Shown here in pieces: positions 17,655-26,108 of a stretch of DNA of 64,000 bases (positions are counted from its first letter, which is position 1; the number at the start of each line of letters is the position of its first letter). The stretch comes from Kofleriaceae bacterium (GTDB lineage Bacteria; Myxococcota_A; Polyangia; Haliangiales; Haliangiaceae): the NCBI GenBank assembly GCA_024762925.1, contig JANTGM010000002.1, forward strand, positions 1 to 64,000, read 5' to 3'. Position numbers and translations under genes: made by a program. The notes below the pieces were generated by a model that made no database searches, was not told the DNA's origin, and saw nothing but the letters and a program-made list of their open reading frames with translations.

Positions 17655-18425
17655 CTATTGCTGCAGAGCAAGAAGTGGGCGGTAGGCATCGGGGGGGGGA
17701 ACTTCCACGTCATCAACGGCGAGAGCTGCGCAAAAAACCTGTCGGTGTGCGGGGTTGGCAGCTAGGCTGGCAAGTCGGTGGGAGACGTCATCATTGCCTG
17801 CCACCACAGGGCTCACAACAACGCCATCATTGGAGCATTCCTCGGTATAGGCAAAAACGCGCAAGTGATGAGCTTCTTCCTTGCAAACCTCGACGTATCC
17901 CACCCCACGGGCATTTGCGTACGAGGCCGTGACGTCAGCTTCGCACGCCATCACGGCTTCAAAGCATGCCTCGTATGAACCGAGCACGGACTCTTGCTCA
18001 AAAGCTTGCACGAGATCGATGCCTCGCGCACGCAGATGGTGTCGGGGCATTACATAGCCGCCCATACTCTGTGGGTCCACCCACACCGCTCGCAACCGGC
18101 GGAGCCCAATACTGCCCACTTCTTCAATCTTCAAGTCATCGTGGGAGCGGCAAAGAAGCGCCGAGCGATAGACGCTAGCGCCATAGCGAACGGCGCGAAA
18201 CACAACCGAGCCCCCAGCCTCTTGCACTCGCGCACACACCATAGGTGGGCCCCATGCAGCATGAATCTCTCCGCTCAGAAGTCTGCGCTCTAACGTCTCG
18301 TAGGAATCAACAGGCACTACGGTGGAGAAGCCCGCCTCATAGAGAATCGCTGCGAACTGACGCGCGAGGGTCCGAACGTTTTTCGCACCGAGAGATGGTG
18401 GCAGGGCGAAGCAGAGACCGGACAC
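17655..18425 (-). CDS. PhnD-like phosphate/phosphonate-binding fold protein without signal peptide
   Basis: A 256-aa periplasmic-binding-protein fold of the PhnD/TauA-like type 2 class: the pattern LARQFAAILYEAGF, SYETLERRLLSGEIHAAWGPP and the later GSYEACFEAVMACEADVTAS-like segment are characteristic (substrate-pocket regions before and after the hinge). The N-terminus, GTG 18425, begins directly in the first strand, so no export signal is seen and the protein is predicted cytoplasmic, unlike transport-type PhnD. No ABC permease or ATPase lies nearby. It starts 5 bp after the acyltransferase stop and is the fourth gene of the kinase operon. A ligand-sensing or regulatory role is inferred. 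Confidence 0.7.
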   Translation of the reverse strand: MSGLCFALPPSLGAKNVRTLARQFAAILYEAGFSTVVPVDSYETLERRLLSGEIHAAWGPPMVCARVQEAGGSVVFRAVRYGASVYRSALLCRSHDDLKIEEVGSIGLRRLRAVWVDPQSMGGYVMPRHHLRARGIDLVQAFEQESVLGSYEACFEAVMACEADVTASYANARGVGYVEVCKEEAHHLRVFAYTEECSNDGVVVSPVVAGNDDVSHRLASLAANPAHRQVFCAALAVDDVEVPPPDAYRPLLALQQ

Positions 18426-18430
18426 TCTCC

Positions 18431-19828
18431 CTAGTGTAGAACGGAGTCACGGTACTTGTCGACAAGCTCTGCAACCCGGTGGACCAGTTGCCTGCGCTCT
18501 TCACGCAAGTCGCGAATCTCCCTCCTCAGGGTGAAGATGCGAATCGTGCTCTTGGCTAGGTGCCGAAGGGCGTGCATACGGGCGATCACGTGAATCACCG
18601 CACCACCAGAGGCCGGAATGGTGAGTGCGACAAGAAGCCCTACCCAGGTTCCATGAGTGAGGAAGGCCCACGCCGAGAGCCCGAGGTAGAGGCAACCGAT
18701 GCCAAGAAATCCGAGCACAAACTTGGTGCTTGCGACCGTATCACTTCGTGGGGCAACAAAAATGCCACCAAGCTTGAGGGTCAAGCCGATGGGAAGAAAG
18801 ATTGGTGCCCCAACTAGAAAGAGCGGCAGCGAGATGAAGAGAAGCGTTAGATGCGCGCAAACATGCATCGCAATCTCGAGTGGGGCTAGCCCTCTTGCAA
18901 TGAGTGCATCGTCAAGGCTATCCGCACTAAGTCGCAACAGGTAGGCCCGTACAGCATCATACAATGCAACGACGTCGGCCTCTTTTGCGACCTTTGGGTA
19001 GGAGCTATTGAAGAGACGGGCGAGTCGTGCGCGCTCACTTAGGTCAATCCCCTCTGGCTGGTACAGTCTGCGCACTCCATCGAGAACCCAAACGTGTTCC
19101 CAGGTTTCCGCGTTGATCGTAAGACCTCGAAGACGCTCGTCGAGCGTGTCTGTGATGGAGCGAACAACCGATTCGTTGTCATCGTATGCGTTGGTGTTGT
19201 TCTTAGTGCTAGCAAGACTTCCATCTACGAGGATCGGCTCCCCAAACTGCACGAGAACCGAACTGCGAAATCGGTGTCGCGTGAAGTACACGAGACCAAC
19301 CGGGACCAGGTAAATCGGCAAGGTGCCACCATGTGCGTTGGTGGCAAGCGCGATCCTGGCGGCCCCCGTCTTCAGTGGAACAAGTTGAGATTCGTCATGG
19401 CTGATTCCCTCGGGGAAAATCCCCATGGCGCGACCTTCTAGCAGTACGTTTTCAAGTTCCCGGAATGCATCCTCGTTGCTCTGTTTGCCACCACCGTGAT
19501 CTTGGCGTCGACGAATTGCCACGGCTCCCATGATCCGCAGAAGAACACCAAGAATGGGAACCGAGAAGAGCGGGGCCTTGGCTGCAAAGTGCACAATTCG
19601 GCCGCTCCAGGCGGTTATGAGCACCGGATCCAGGAGCGAGTTTGGATGATTCCCACAAAAGATTACTGCACTGTTTTGTGGATTCGGCAGGCTTTCCCTG
19701 CCGACGACCTCGATGTTGCGAAAGAAAATCCGCGTGGCAAAGCGCAGGAGTCTTCGCAGAATCCGATAGGCGAGGAAGGAGCGTCGAGAGGTTGGGACTG
19801 CTAGGGTGGTCGGCTTAGGCGTTTCCAC
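18431..19828 (-). CDS. PlsC-type membrane acyltransferase
   Basis: A 465-aa glycerol-phosphate or lysophospholipid acyltransferase. The catalytic block I reads GNHPNSLLDP, the extended His-Asp form found in GPAT-like bacterial enzymes, and FPEGISHDE is block III. Residues about 325-415 contain three or four hydrophobic segments, and the C-terminus is a coiled, charged helix (LRREIRDLREERRQLVHRV). Two starts are possible; GTG 19828 has GGGGG at a good distance and overlaps the kinase gene's end by 14 nt, TTG 19861 would overlap more. It probably modifies membrane lipids. Direct overlap with a regulatory kinase gene is unusual and implies coupled expression. Confidence 0.85.
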   Translation of the reverse strand: METPKPTTLAVPTSRRSFLAYRILRRLLRFATRIFFRNIEVVGRESLPNPQNSAVIFCGNHPNSLLDPVLITAWSGRIVHFAAKAPLFSVPILGVLLRIMGAVAIRRRQDHGGGKQSNEDAFRELENVLLEGRAMGIFPEGISHDESQLVPLKTGAARIALATNAHGGTLPIYLVPVGLVYFTRHRFRSSVLVQFGEPILVDGSLASTKNNTNAYDDNESVVRSITDTLDERLRGLTINAETWEHVWVLDGVRRLYQPEGIDLSERARLARLFNSSYPKVAKEADVVALYDAVRAYLLRLSADSLDDALIARGLAPLEIAMHVCAHLTLLFISLPLFLVGAPIFLPIGLTLKLGGIFVAPRSDTVASTKFVLGFLGIGCLYLGLSAWAFLTHGTWVGLLVALTIPASGGAVIHVIARMHALRHLAKSTIRIFTLRREIRDLREERRQLVHRVAELVDKYRDSVLH

Positions 19829-22800
19829 CGTCAAGCCCCCATTCGCCGGCGAGCTGCACAATGCGCGCGTTGTCTTGCACTTGTTCTAAGAAGCTCAGCC
19901 TCCAGTTGGCATCGTCGATGTGCGCGACGCGCCTCCGAAGACTCTCATAGGCATCCGTGAGCGCCGCTTGTGCCTGTTCCAAGTGCATACACTGCAGCTC
20001 TGCTTCAACAAGCATCAGCCGCACAAATGATTCACCCTCTTCGACTTGCCCCAATGTACGCAGGATCCTCATCGCTTCTTGCGCTGCGGATAGGGCTTCT
20101 TCTGGTTGCCCCATCTCCAGCAAGACCGAGGCAAGCTGAGAGTGAGCTTGCATGCGTACCGTTGCCACCGTACTCGTTCCTTGGAGGGCCTCCCTCGCCT
20201 CCTTATAGGCCGAGTCGAGTGCGCCTTTGCGTTGGTGAATCTTGCTGAGATAGACCCGTGATCCATTGGCCATACGATCGTCGCCCTGGATCGTAAAGGA
20301 CTCGATTGCAATCAGTTCTAGGTCCCATGCCTCGTCGAGCTCGCCTAGCGCTAACAACACTCGCCCGAGATTGTTGCGTGCCAACGAGCCAATCGCGTCG
20401 AGCTCCATTTCAATGGCAACATCGAGAACCGAGCGGAGAATCGTTTCAGCGCTGCGATAGTCACCGAGTTCGGCGTAGGCAAAGCCAACATTGACGCGCG
20501 TGATTGCAGCGCTTCGTCGGTCGCCGCTTGCATCAAATGCGGCGGCGCTCTTTTCACTGAGCTTTAGGTAGTGTCCAGGGTCGCCCTCGCAAAGATAGCG
20601 ATTTGCTTGTGCGGAAAGTAGGTGTCCATCAACCACTGGATCCGAATCTTCGAGATTGCTTGTATCGGTCGGAAGCTCACGGAATAGGAGCTCCGCATCT
20701 TGATAGCGCCCTGCCAGAAACAGCCGGGAAGACGAACGTGCCATGGCGGATGCGAGCGCACCAGTCATTCCTCTCTCCTGGCAGGCTGAGACAAGTTCTG
20801 AACCTAGGGCCACGATGTCTGTGAATGCCCCGCAGCGACCGAGGGCTGTGACACCATCGCCTGCAGCTTCAGCCCAATCTCGTGAGCCACTTCTCAGGTT
20901 CTCAAGGGCGAGCGCACTGTGCTCGCTGGCACGGCCGTTCTCCCCCGTCCAGAGCAGCGCACGCGCGATGCTTCCATGAAGAAGTCCGAGCGTGGTTCGC
21001 TTTGCGCCGATTGCGATTCCGCGCTTTGCCAGCGATACCGCCGCCGACAAGTCGTTGCCTTCTAGGGCTTGCCGAGCAGCAGACGCGTACCAATCTGTTG
21101 CTCTCTCGTGCTCAAGGCCAAGTTCAAAGTGTTTTGCTAGCAGGAGTGCATCGCGTGAGCCTGTCTCGTGCAGCCAACGCGCAGCCAACCGGTGCCCAAG
21201 CTCACGATCGGTGTCGGTGAGGGTACTGTAGGCAGCCTCGCGCATAAGCACATTGCGAAAGCTGTACTGTTGTGTGGCGCCGGCTCGCGTCGCAGATGGA
21301 TCAACCGACTCGGTGAGGAACTCGGATTCGACAAGCGAATGCAGCGCTGGTTCAATGTCCGCTGTCGTAATCTCCTCGCCAAGAAGTCTTCTTAGTCCCC
21401 CAAATGAGAAACTCCCGCTGAAGATACTGCCCGCACGCAAGAGCTGCCTCGGCAAGGGGGCAAGCGTTTGGAGGCGTGCTTGGGCCAGCGCCAACACCGT
21501 ACCTGGAACTTGCTCTCCTTGAGAGAACTGATATGCGCGCGTTAGTTCTTCGAGGTAGAATGCGTTCCCGCCCGACAACTGGATCATGCGCTGCAGTTGC
21601 TCTTCCTTCGCAGCATGCCCCAAGATGCTGTGACTCAGTTGCCGGCACGCAGTCTCATCGAGCCCACCGAGCTTCATGACGGTGCAGTTGTGATCGGCCC
21701 AAAGAGATGGGAACACGTGCTCGATCTCAGGGCGCCCAATGCCGATGAGCATACACTGACCTCGCGTTACGCGTCGCAGAGCACCATCCATGAGACGAAC
21801 GGTAGGCAAGTCGCCCCAGTGCAAGTCTTCCAACACCAGGATTACCGGCGATCGGTTCGAGACTGCCGTTAAGAATTCTTCCCACGCTAGCCGCATCTGG
21901 TCACCCATGAGCACGGCATTTCCGCGTGCAGAGCGGAGTTGCACGCGAGCTTCGCTACCAACAAACGGCGCTTCACAAAGCTCCCCCAAGAACTCGGCAA
22001 CACGAAGGGCGCTAGAGCCCTCAATGTATTGCGAGACGGTTTGCACGAGCTTGTCCCGCCTCTTGGCGATATCGTCGTCTGGCGTGATGCCAACCGCTTG
22101 GTGCAAGAGTTGACGCAAGAGCTGGAATGCTGAGCCCTTTGCTAGGGCCTCCGCTCGCGCACTCCAGATCTTTAGATTCGGAGACTCGTTTCGAAGCAAA
22201 GAGAGAACCTGGGCGGAGAGGTGAGACTTTCCGATTCCCGGCTCTCCGATGACGAGCAGTGCCTGTGGGCGTTGTTCACGCAGGCACTGATGAAACAGGC
22301 TTGCAATCTGTGCAATCTCGGAAGTGCGCCCTACGGTTTGGGTCGTGCGGAGTTTTGGGCCGGCATTTGGCTGTTCGCCAAAGAGGTCAGTACCGTCAGC
22401 CGGCATGTCTTGCGAGCGCCTCCGAACATCAAAGCGACCATCGAGTAGTCGGGTTGTGGTCTGGTCCAAGCGAATGCTGAGCGGCCGAGCTTTGCCTTCC
22501 GTCGAAAACTCTGCCGTGCGAAGAAGCGTTGCGGCGCTTTGAATGGTCTTTGCGAGGGAGCGGCGGCCCGAGACTTCCCCCTGTCCTGTCGCGAGAGACA
22601 TCTTGCTCTCAGGTCGCATAGAGCGGAGCAGCAAGGCACAGCGCGTTGCTCGAAGCACAAGGTCGGTTGCAGCTCCGTTTTCGCTTCGAAAAATGATAAC
22701 CCCAGTTCCGTTCTCAAGAAGTTGCGCCTGCCCGCCTGCCCGCCGAAGCACATCCGCAAGGAGCCCGTCTTTCGTATCCTCAAATGCTCCCACCCCTTCA

Positions 22801-23702
22801 ATGAGAAGCACTGATAGTAGTTCCTTCTCCGAGGTGGTGAGCCCCACGGCCCCAGCCTCATCGACCGAGGGCACTGTTGCCGAGACGATTGCTCGGGCTC
22901 GTCGACTCAGAATCGTTCCATTCGCGGGGCGACGTTCCACATTGCTGGCCATCATGTCGGCGAGTAGGTCGTCAAACTCCGCACTGATGTCTGTGCGCTT
23001 CTCGCTCACCCTTGGAGGTTCATCAAACGCCGTTCGAGCCAACACGGCGACTACGTCCTCCCCGTGGAAAGGCCTGTGACCCACAAGACACTCGTAGATG
23101 ACGCAACCAAGTGCGTAGAGGTCGGCTCGTCCATCGATGTCAGCGTCGCCTCGGGATTGTTCTGGTGCCATGTATCCCGGCGTTCCGATGCTAATCCCCG
23201 TGCGTGTCATCTTTTCAACGGTGGGGCCGCGCCAGCGAGCGATACCGAAATCTAGCAGTTTGATTTGCTCAATACTGTTGTCGACCAGCATGAGGTTGCT
23301 CGGTTTTAGGTCACGATGAATAATCCCGTGGCGATGGGCAGAGTGCAGGGCCTCGCCAACACCTGCGATGATGTCAACCGCTTCCTGAAGCTCGAGCTTC
23401 TTGCGGTTCATACGCTGCCGTAGGTCTTCGCCTTTGACCCACTCCATGACGATAAATGGCGCACCGCGCTCGGTTTGGCCGTAGTCGACATACCCCACGA
23501 TGTTTTCGTGTTGTAGCTCGGCCATTACTTTGGCTTCGCGCAGAAACCGGCGAGAGTACTTGCTGGCATCGAGACTAAGAACTTTTATGGCAACTTGGTT
23601 GCCGCTCTGTTCATCAAGCGCACGGTACACCTTGCCCATACCGCCCGATCCTGCGAGAGATTGGATTTGATACCGCTCTGCGATTCGCTGCCCTATTCGC
23701 AC
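19815..23702 (-). CDS. Ser/Thr kinase fused to AAA ATPase and TPR region (PknK/MalT-like)
   Basis: A 1,295-aa soluble protein. The kinase domain (about 10-270) has AGSGGMGKVYRALDE, VAIKVL, HRDLKPSN, DFGIARW and GTPGYMAPEQ, all intact. A divergent cyclase-like or linker region follows (about 290-455). An AAA ATPase module starts near 470 with Walker A GEPGIGKSHLS and a Walker B-like VILVLEDLHWGD. From about 800 to the end there are TPR repeats (for example VGFAYAELGDYRSAETILRS). This plan resembles PknK-type kinases and the large myxobacterial kinase-ATPase-TPR proteins that integrate signals. Start GTG 23702 is 2 bp after the upstream stop. No membrane helix is evident. Substrates are unknown. 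Confidence 0.92.
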   Translation of the reverse strand: MRIGQRIAERYQIQSLAGSGGMGKVYRALDEQSGNQVAIKVLSLDASKYSRRFLREAKVMAELQHENIVGYVDYGQTERGAPFIVMEWVKGEDLRQRMNRKKLELQEAVDIIAGVGEALHSAHRHGIIHRDLKPSNLMLVDNSIEQIKLLDFGIARWRGPTVEKMTRTGISIGTPGYMAPEQSRGDADIDGRADLYALGCVIYECLVGHRPFHGEDVVAVLARTAFDEPPRVSEKRTDISAEFDDLLADMMASNVERRPANGTILSRRARAIVSATVPSVDEAGAVGLTTSEKELLSVLLIEGVGAFEDTKDGLLADVLRRAGGQAQLLENGTGVIIFRSENGAATDLVLRATRCALLLRSMRPESKMSLATGQGEVSGRRSLAKTIQSAATLLRTAEFSTEGKARPLSIRLDQTTTRLLDGRFDVRRRSQDMPADGTDLFGEQPNAGPKLRTTQTVGRTSEIAQIASLFHQCLREQRPQALLVIGEPGIGKSHLSAQVLSLLRNESPNLKIWSARAEALAKGSAFQLLRQLLHQAVGITPDDDIAKRRDKLVQTVSQYIEGSSALRVAEFLGELCEAPFVGSEARVQLRSARGNAVLMGDQMRLAWEEFLTAVSNRSPVILVLEDLHWGDLPTVRLMDGALRRVTRGQCMLIGIGRPEIEHVFPSLWADHNCTVMKLGGLDETACRQLSHSILGHAAKEEQLQRMIQLSGGNAFYLEELTRAYQFSQGEQVPGTVLALAQARLQTLAPLPRQLLRAGSIFSGSFSFGGLRRLLGEEITTADIEPALHSLVESEFLTESVDPSATRAGATQQYSFRNVLMREAAYSTLTDTDRELGHRLAARWLHETGSRDALLLAKHFELGLEHERATDWYASAARQALEGNDLSAAVSLAKRGIAIGAKRTTLGLLHGSIARALLWTGENGRASEHSALALENLRSGSRDWAEAAGDGVTALGRCGAFTDIVALGSELVSACQERGMTGALASAMARSSSRLFLAGRYQDAELLFRELPTDTSNLEDSDPVVDGHLLSAQANRYLCEGDPGHYLKLSEKSAAAFDASGDRRSAAITRVNVGFAYAELGDYRSAETILRSVLDVAIEMELDAIGSLARNNLGRVLLALGELDEAWDLELIAIESFTIQGDDRMANGSRVYLSKIHQRKGALDSAYKEAREALQGTSTVATVRMQAHSQLASVLLEMGQPEEALSAAQEAMRILRTLGQVEEGESFVRLMLVEAELQCMHLEQAQAALTDAYESLRRRVAHIDDANWRLSFLEQVQDNARIVQLAGEWGLDGGNA

Positions 23703-23704
23703 CG

Positions 23705-24502
23705 CTAGTCGTTCTTCTTCTTTTTGCCGCTCTTCTTCTTGCTATCTCTTCCGCGGAGAAACAGCGGGGTGCGGCCCTTCTTGCGATTGTACTGCCAGGC
23801 GTAGCCGAGGCCGATCGCTGACGAGGCGAGTGCGCCGACAAACATGAAGGGGGCTAGCAAGAAACTTGGGAGTACGTAGTAGGCGGCAGCGAAGGCGAGG
23901 GTGGCTGGAACCGCCTCCCGAAACGAACCCGCATAGAGCCAACCAACAGGACCAAAAATCGAGAGTGCCGCTGATGCAAGTAGGGATTTTTCTCCCTTGG
24001 CACGAGGTTTGTCGAGCATGCTCAGCGGCTTGTCGAGAGTGACCAAAGCGGTGGTGCTGGCGACCAGTGCAGCCTTACCGACCATGCCCGCAATGCTTGG
24101 CCCATCCGACTCATCGTTGTCATCATCAGATGAGTCGTAACGTTTCTTCTTTGGCTCGATCGATTCCTCGGGCTCCTCCTCGTCAAGCGTTGGATCTGGT
24201 TTGCCCGCACGCCGGGCTAGAATTCGACGCTTCGCTTCTTCTATGAGTTCGCGCTTGCGCTCATATGCTTCGCAGGTCGATGGGCCGTCAGCGGATCGCG
24301 TGACTCCGGGCATGAAGTATGTGACATCCTCGCTGTCATCAATTTCGATGTCGAGGGTGCCTGCTTTGAGCAGCTTGTCGATCCAGTTCGTGAGTTTCTT
24401 GCTCGAAACCCCCGAAAAGTACTGGAGGTTTGCGTGAGTGAGCGGAATGCGAGACTTCACCCACAACTCCAACACTTTTGACTCGAATTCGTCGCGATCC
24501 AC
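23705..24502 (-). CDS. Winged-helix-like protein with C-terminal membrane segments
   Basis: A 265-aa protein. Residues 1-65 resemble a winged helix (LELWVKSRIPLTHANLQYFS, then KKLTNWIDKLLKAGTLDIEI). A charged linker rich in Glu, Lys and Asp follows (about 85-135), then hydrophobic segments at about 170-230 that predict two or three membrane helices, and a Lys-rich tail. A DNA-binding-like head on a membrane tail suggests a membrane-tethered regulator or a scaffold for the following kinase. The start is GTG 24502. It is the first gene of the four-gene operon. I do not recognise a named family. Confidence 0.6.
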   Translation of the reverse strand: MDRDEFESKVLELWVKSRIPLTHANLQYFSGVSSKKLTNWIDKLLKAGTLDIEIDDSEDVTYFMPGVTRSADGPSTCEAYERKRELIEEAKRRILARRAGKPDPTLDEEEPEESIEPKKKRYDSSDDDNDESDGPSIAGMVGKAALVASTTALVTLDKPLSMLDKPRAKGEKSLLASAALSIFGPVGWLYAGSFREAVPATLAFAAAYYVLPSFLLAPFMFVGALASSAIGLGYAWQYNRKKGRTPLFLRGRDSKKKSGKKKKND

Positions 24503-24514
24503 GAGATACCTGGC

Positions 24515-24530
24515 CTTAGCTAAGTATACT
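24515..24530. promoter_or_regulatory. Candidate divergent promoter with a shared palindromic -10
   Basis: The 38-bp gap between the divergent starts at 24502 and 24541 holds CTTAGCTAAG (24515-24524), a perfect palindrome, overlapping AGTATACT (24523-24530), also a perfect palindrome that reads TATACT on both strands. That gives a plausible -10 in each direction with leaders of only a few bases. No clear -35 is visible. Confidence 0.35.
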
Positions 24531-24540
24531 CTGCCTACTC

Positions 24541-24885
24541 ATGCTCGCTCGCGCAATGCTTCTGGCCTTCCTCGTTGTTCTTGCCCCAACTGGCTGTGGA
24601 TCACCTGGGGCTGGGCAGGGTGAGGTGCAAGAGTCGGACGATGAAGTCCATGATTATGCCTCTGAACGCCCCAAGCGTGGCCGAGTCAAAGACAAAGATG
24701 ATGTCTCCGAGAAGGGCAAGGAATGGGGCGGTTGGCGCTGGAAGGGAGAGCGCAACAACTGTGTCTACGTTTTCAACAACAAGTGCTTCAAGGAGAAAAA
24801 GGCCGCTTGCAAGGCGGCCGGCTGTGAAGGCAGCGCATGCCTAGAGAAGCGTGGTGCGCCTTCCAAGATCAAGTGTCGAAAGTGA
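24541..24885 (+). CDS. Small Cys-rich predicted lipoprotein
   Basis: A 114-aa secreted protein. The signal peptide (MLARAMLLAFLVVLAPTGC) ends at a Cys with a weak lipobox. A charged, acidic-to-basic linker follows, then a compact C-terminal part with six Cys from about residue 74 (NNCVYV, NKCFKEKKAACKAAGC, GSACLEKRG, IKCRK), which suggests three disulfides and a small extracytoplasmic binding or toxin-like fold. It is divergent from the winged-helix gene across 38 bp, so it may be co-regulated with that operon. It ends 1 bp from the convergent lipid kinase gene. I do not recognise the family. Confidence 0.6.
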   Translation: MLARAMLLAFLVVLAPTGCGSPGAGQGEVQESDDEVHDYASERPKRGRVKDKDDVSEKGKEWGGWRWKGERNNCVYVFNNKCFKEKKAACKAAGCEGSACLEKRGAPSKIKCRK

Positions 24886-24886
24886 T

Positions 24887-25939
24887 CTATGCGCCTGTCA
24901 GCTTTGGGATTCGCACCCGAGGACCGTTCTTGAACGTGAGCTTTTTGACACGGTCGTAGTATTCGCCATCGATAATTGGCGCGAGCAGTTCGTCACCCAA
25001 GACTTCGACAGTCATGCCGCGGCATGCTTTGTCGATGAGGTTCTTGCCGCGCAGCTGCTTACCTCGATGCATGTTGCCAAGGTTGCGAAGAATTTGAAGG
25101 GGGTTTGGAGACCCGACAATTGCATGCATTTGCCCTGGCACGTCAGCGCGTGTGAAGAGCTTGAAGACGCCACCGAGATCGATGGACATCGAGGCAATAT
25201 GAACGCCTGTGAACTGTGTTTGTTCAAGCGGCTGCCCGTCTAGTGTGACACGCACGTTTGCTGGCTTAAACATATCTGTGGCATAGGTCCGCAGGTGCTT
25301 GGGCACAACAGGAAATGGAATCTTTCCAAGAGGTGAGTACGCCACCGGTAACGAGGCGATGGTATTGCCAACGACCTTTACGATGACGCCTGGGTTTGGA
25401 TCATCTTCTGCGTAGTACTTGCTAAAGAAGCGCTGACCCAAACCGCCAACCGCAGACGCGAAGCCATAGGTGCGAAACTCTTCTTCATTGCCGTGCTCAT
25501 CCAGTTGCACGCCTTCGATGAGCATCGAATCCACAAGCGCTTCCTCAAGAACGGTTCCGCGCTCAATTGATTCTCGCAGGTTGTGCAAGATGCCCTCAGC
25601 TTGGCCGGTAATGCCGACGTTGCTGGCCACAAAGTCGATGGTTCCACCGTTGGTGGGAATGGTAGTCGGAAGCTGATAGTTGCCGTCCCGAAACTCAGGT
25701 TCTTGGAGAAGCTCAAGACCGTTTCGAACAACCCAGTGAAGGGCACCGTCACCTCCGTCGGCAACCCAGTATCGTGCACGCTTGCGCAAAAACTCTCGAA
25801 GAATCGGTTTGATGGACTCCACGCTTTGGGTGCTGTGTACCTGACCGTGGTGTCCGACAATTGCTTGGAGCTGCTCGGCCCGGTGGGGGCGAGCTTTGTT
25901 CTTTCGAGAGTGTGGATTGGTGATGACGCCGATTTGCAT
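24887..25939 (-). CDS. Diacylglycerol/sphingosine kinase-family lipid kinase
   Basis: A 350-aa soluble lipid kinase of the DAGK catalytic family (YegS/BmrU-like). The N-terminal IGVITNPHSRKNK is the family opening, ADGGDGALHW is the nucleotide-binding loop in which Ala replaces the usual Thr, and PTTIPTNGGTIDFVA is the second conserved block. The C-terminal domain contains the usual beta-sandwich with a GEYY-like acidic site. It should phosphorylate a membrane lipid from the cytosolic face. ATG 25939 has a strong GAAGGAG Shine-Dalgarno. It is convergent with the small Cys-rich gene and upstream of nothing obvious. Confidence 0.88.
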   Translation of the reverse strand: MQIGVITNPHSRKNKARPHRAEQLQAIVGHHGQVHSTQSVESIKPILREFLRKRARYWVADGGDGALHWVVRNGLELLQEPEFRDGNYQLPTTIPTNGGTIDFVASNVGITGQAEGILHNLRESIERGTVLEEALVDSMLIEGVQLDEHGNEEEFRTYGFASAVGGLGQRFFSKYYAEDDPNPGVIVKVVGNTIASLPVAYSPLGKIPFPVVPKHLRTYATDMFKPANVRVTLDGQPLEQTQFTGVHIASMSIDLGGVFKLFTRADVPGQMHAIVGSPNPLQILRNLGNMHRGKQLRGKNLIDKACRGMTVEVLGDELLAPIIDGEYYDRVKKLTFKNGPRVRIPKLTGA

Positions 25940-26108
25940 AGAGCAGGCTCCTTCATGCCCTTGTGCAGCAATTGTCGGTCCATCTCTACAATTGCGCTAA
26001 CTAACCTGAATCACTTGATGGGAGATCGCGCCAACAGCGACGCACTGCGTAAGACGTTACGCAACCAGCCCCCAAGTGAGTAGCGGGCTATCCAGTGCCA
26101 ATAGCCAG

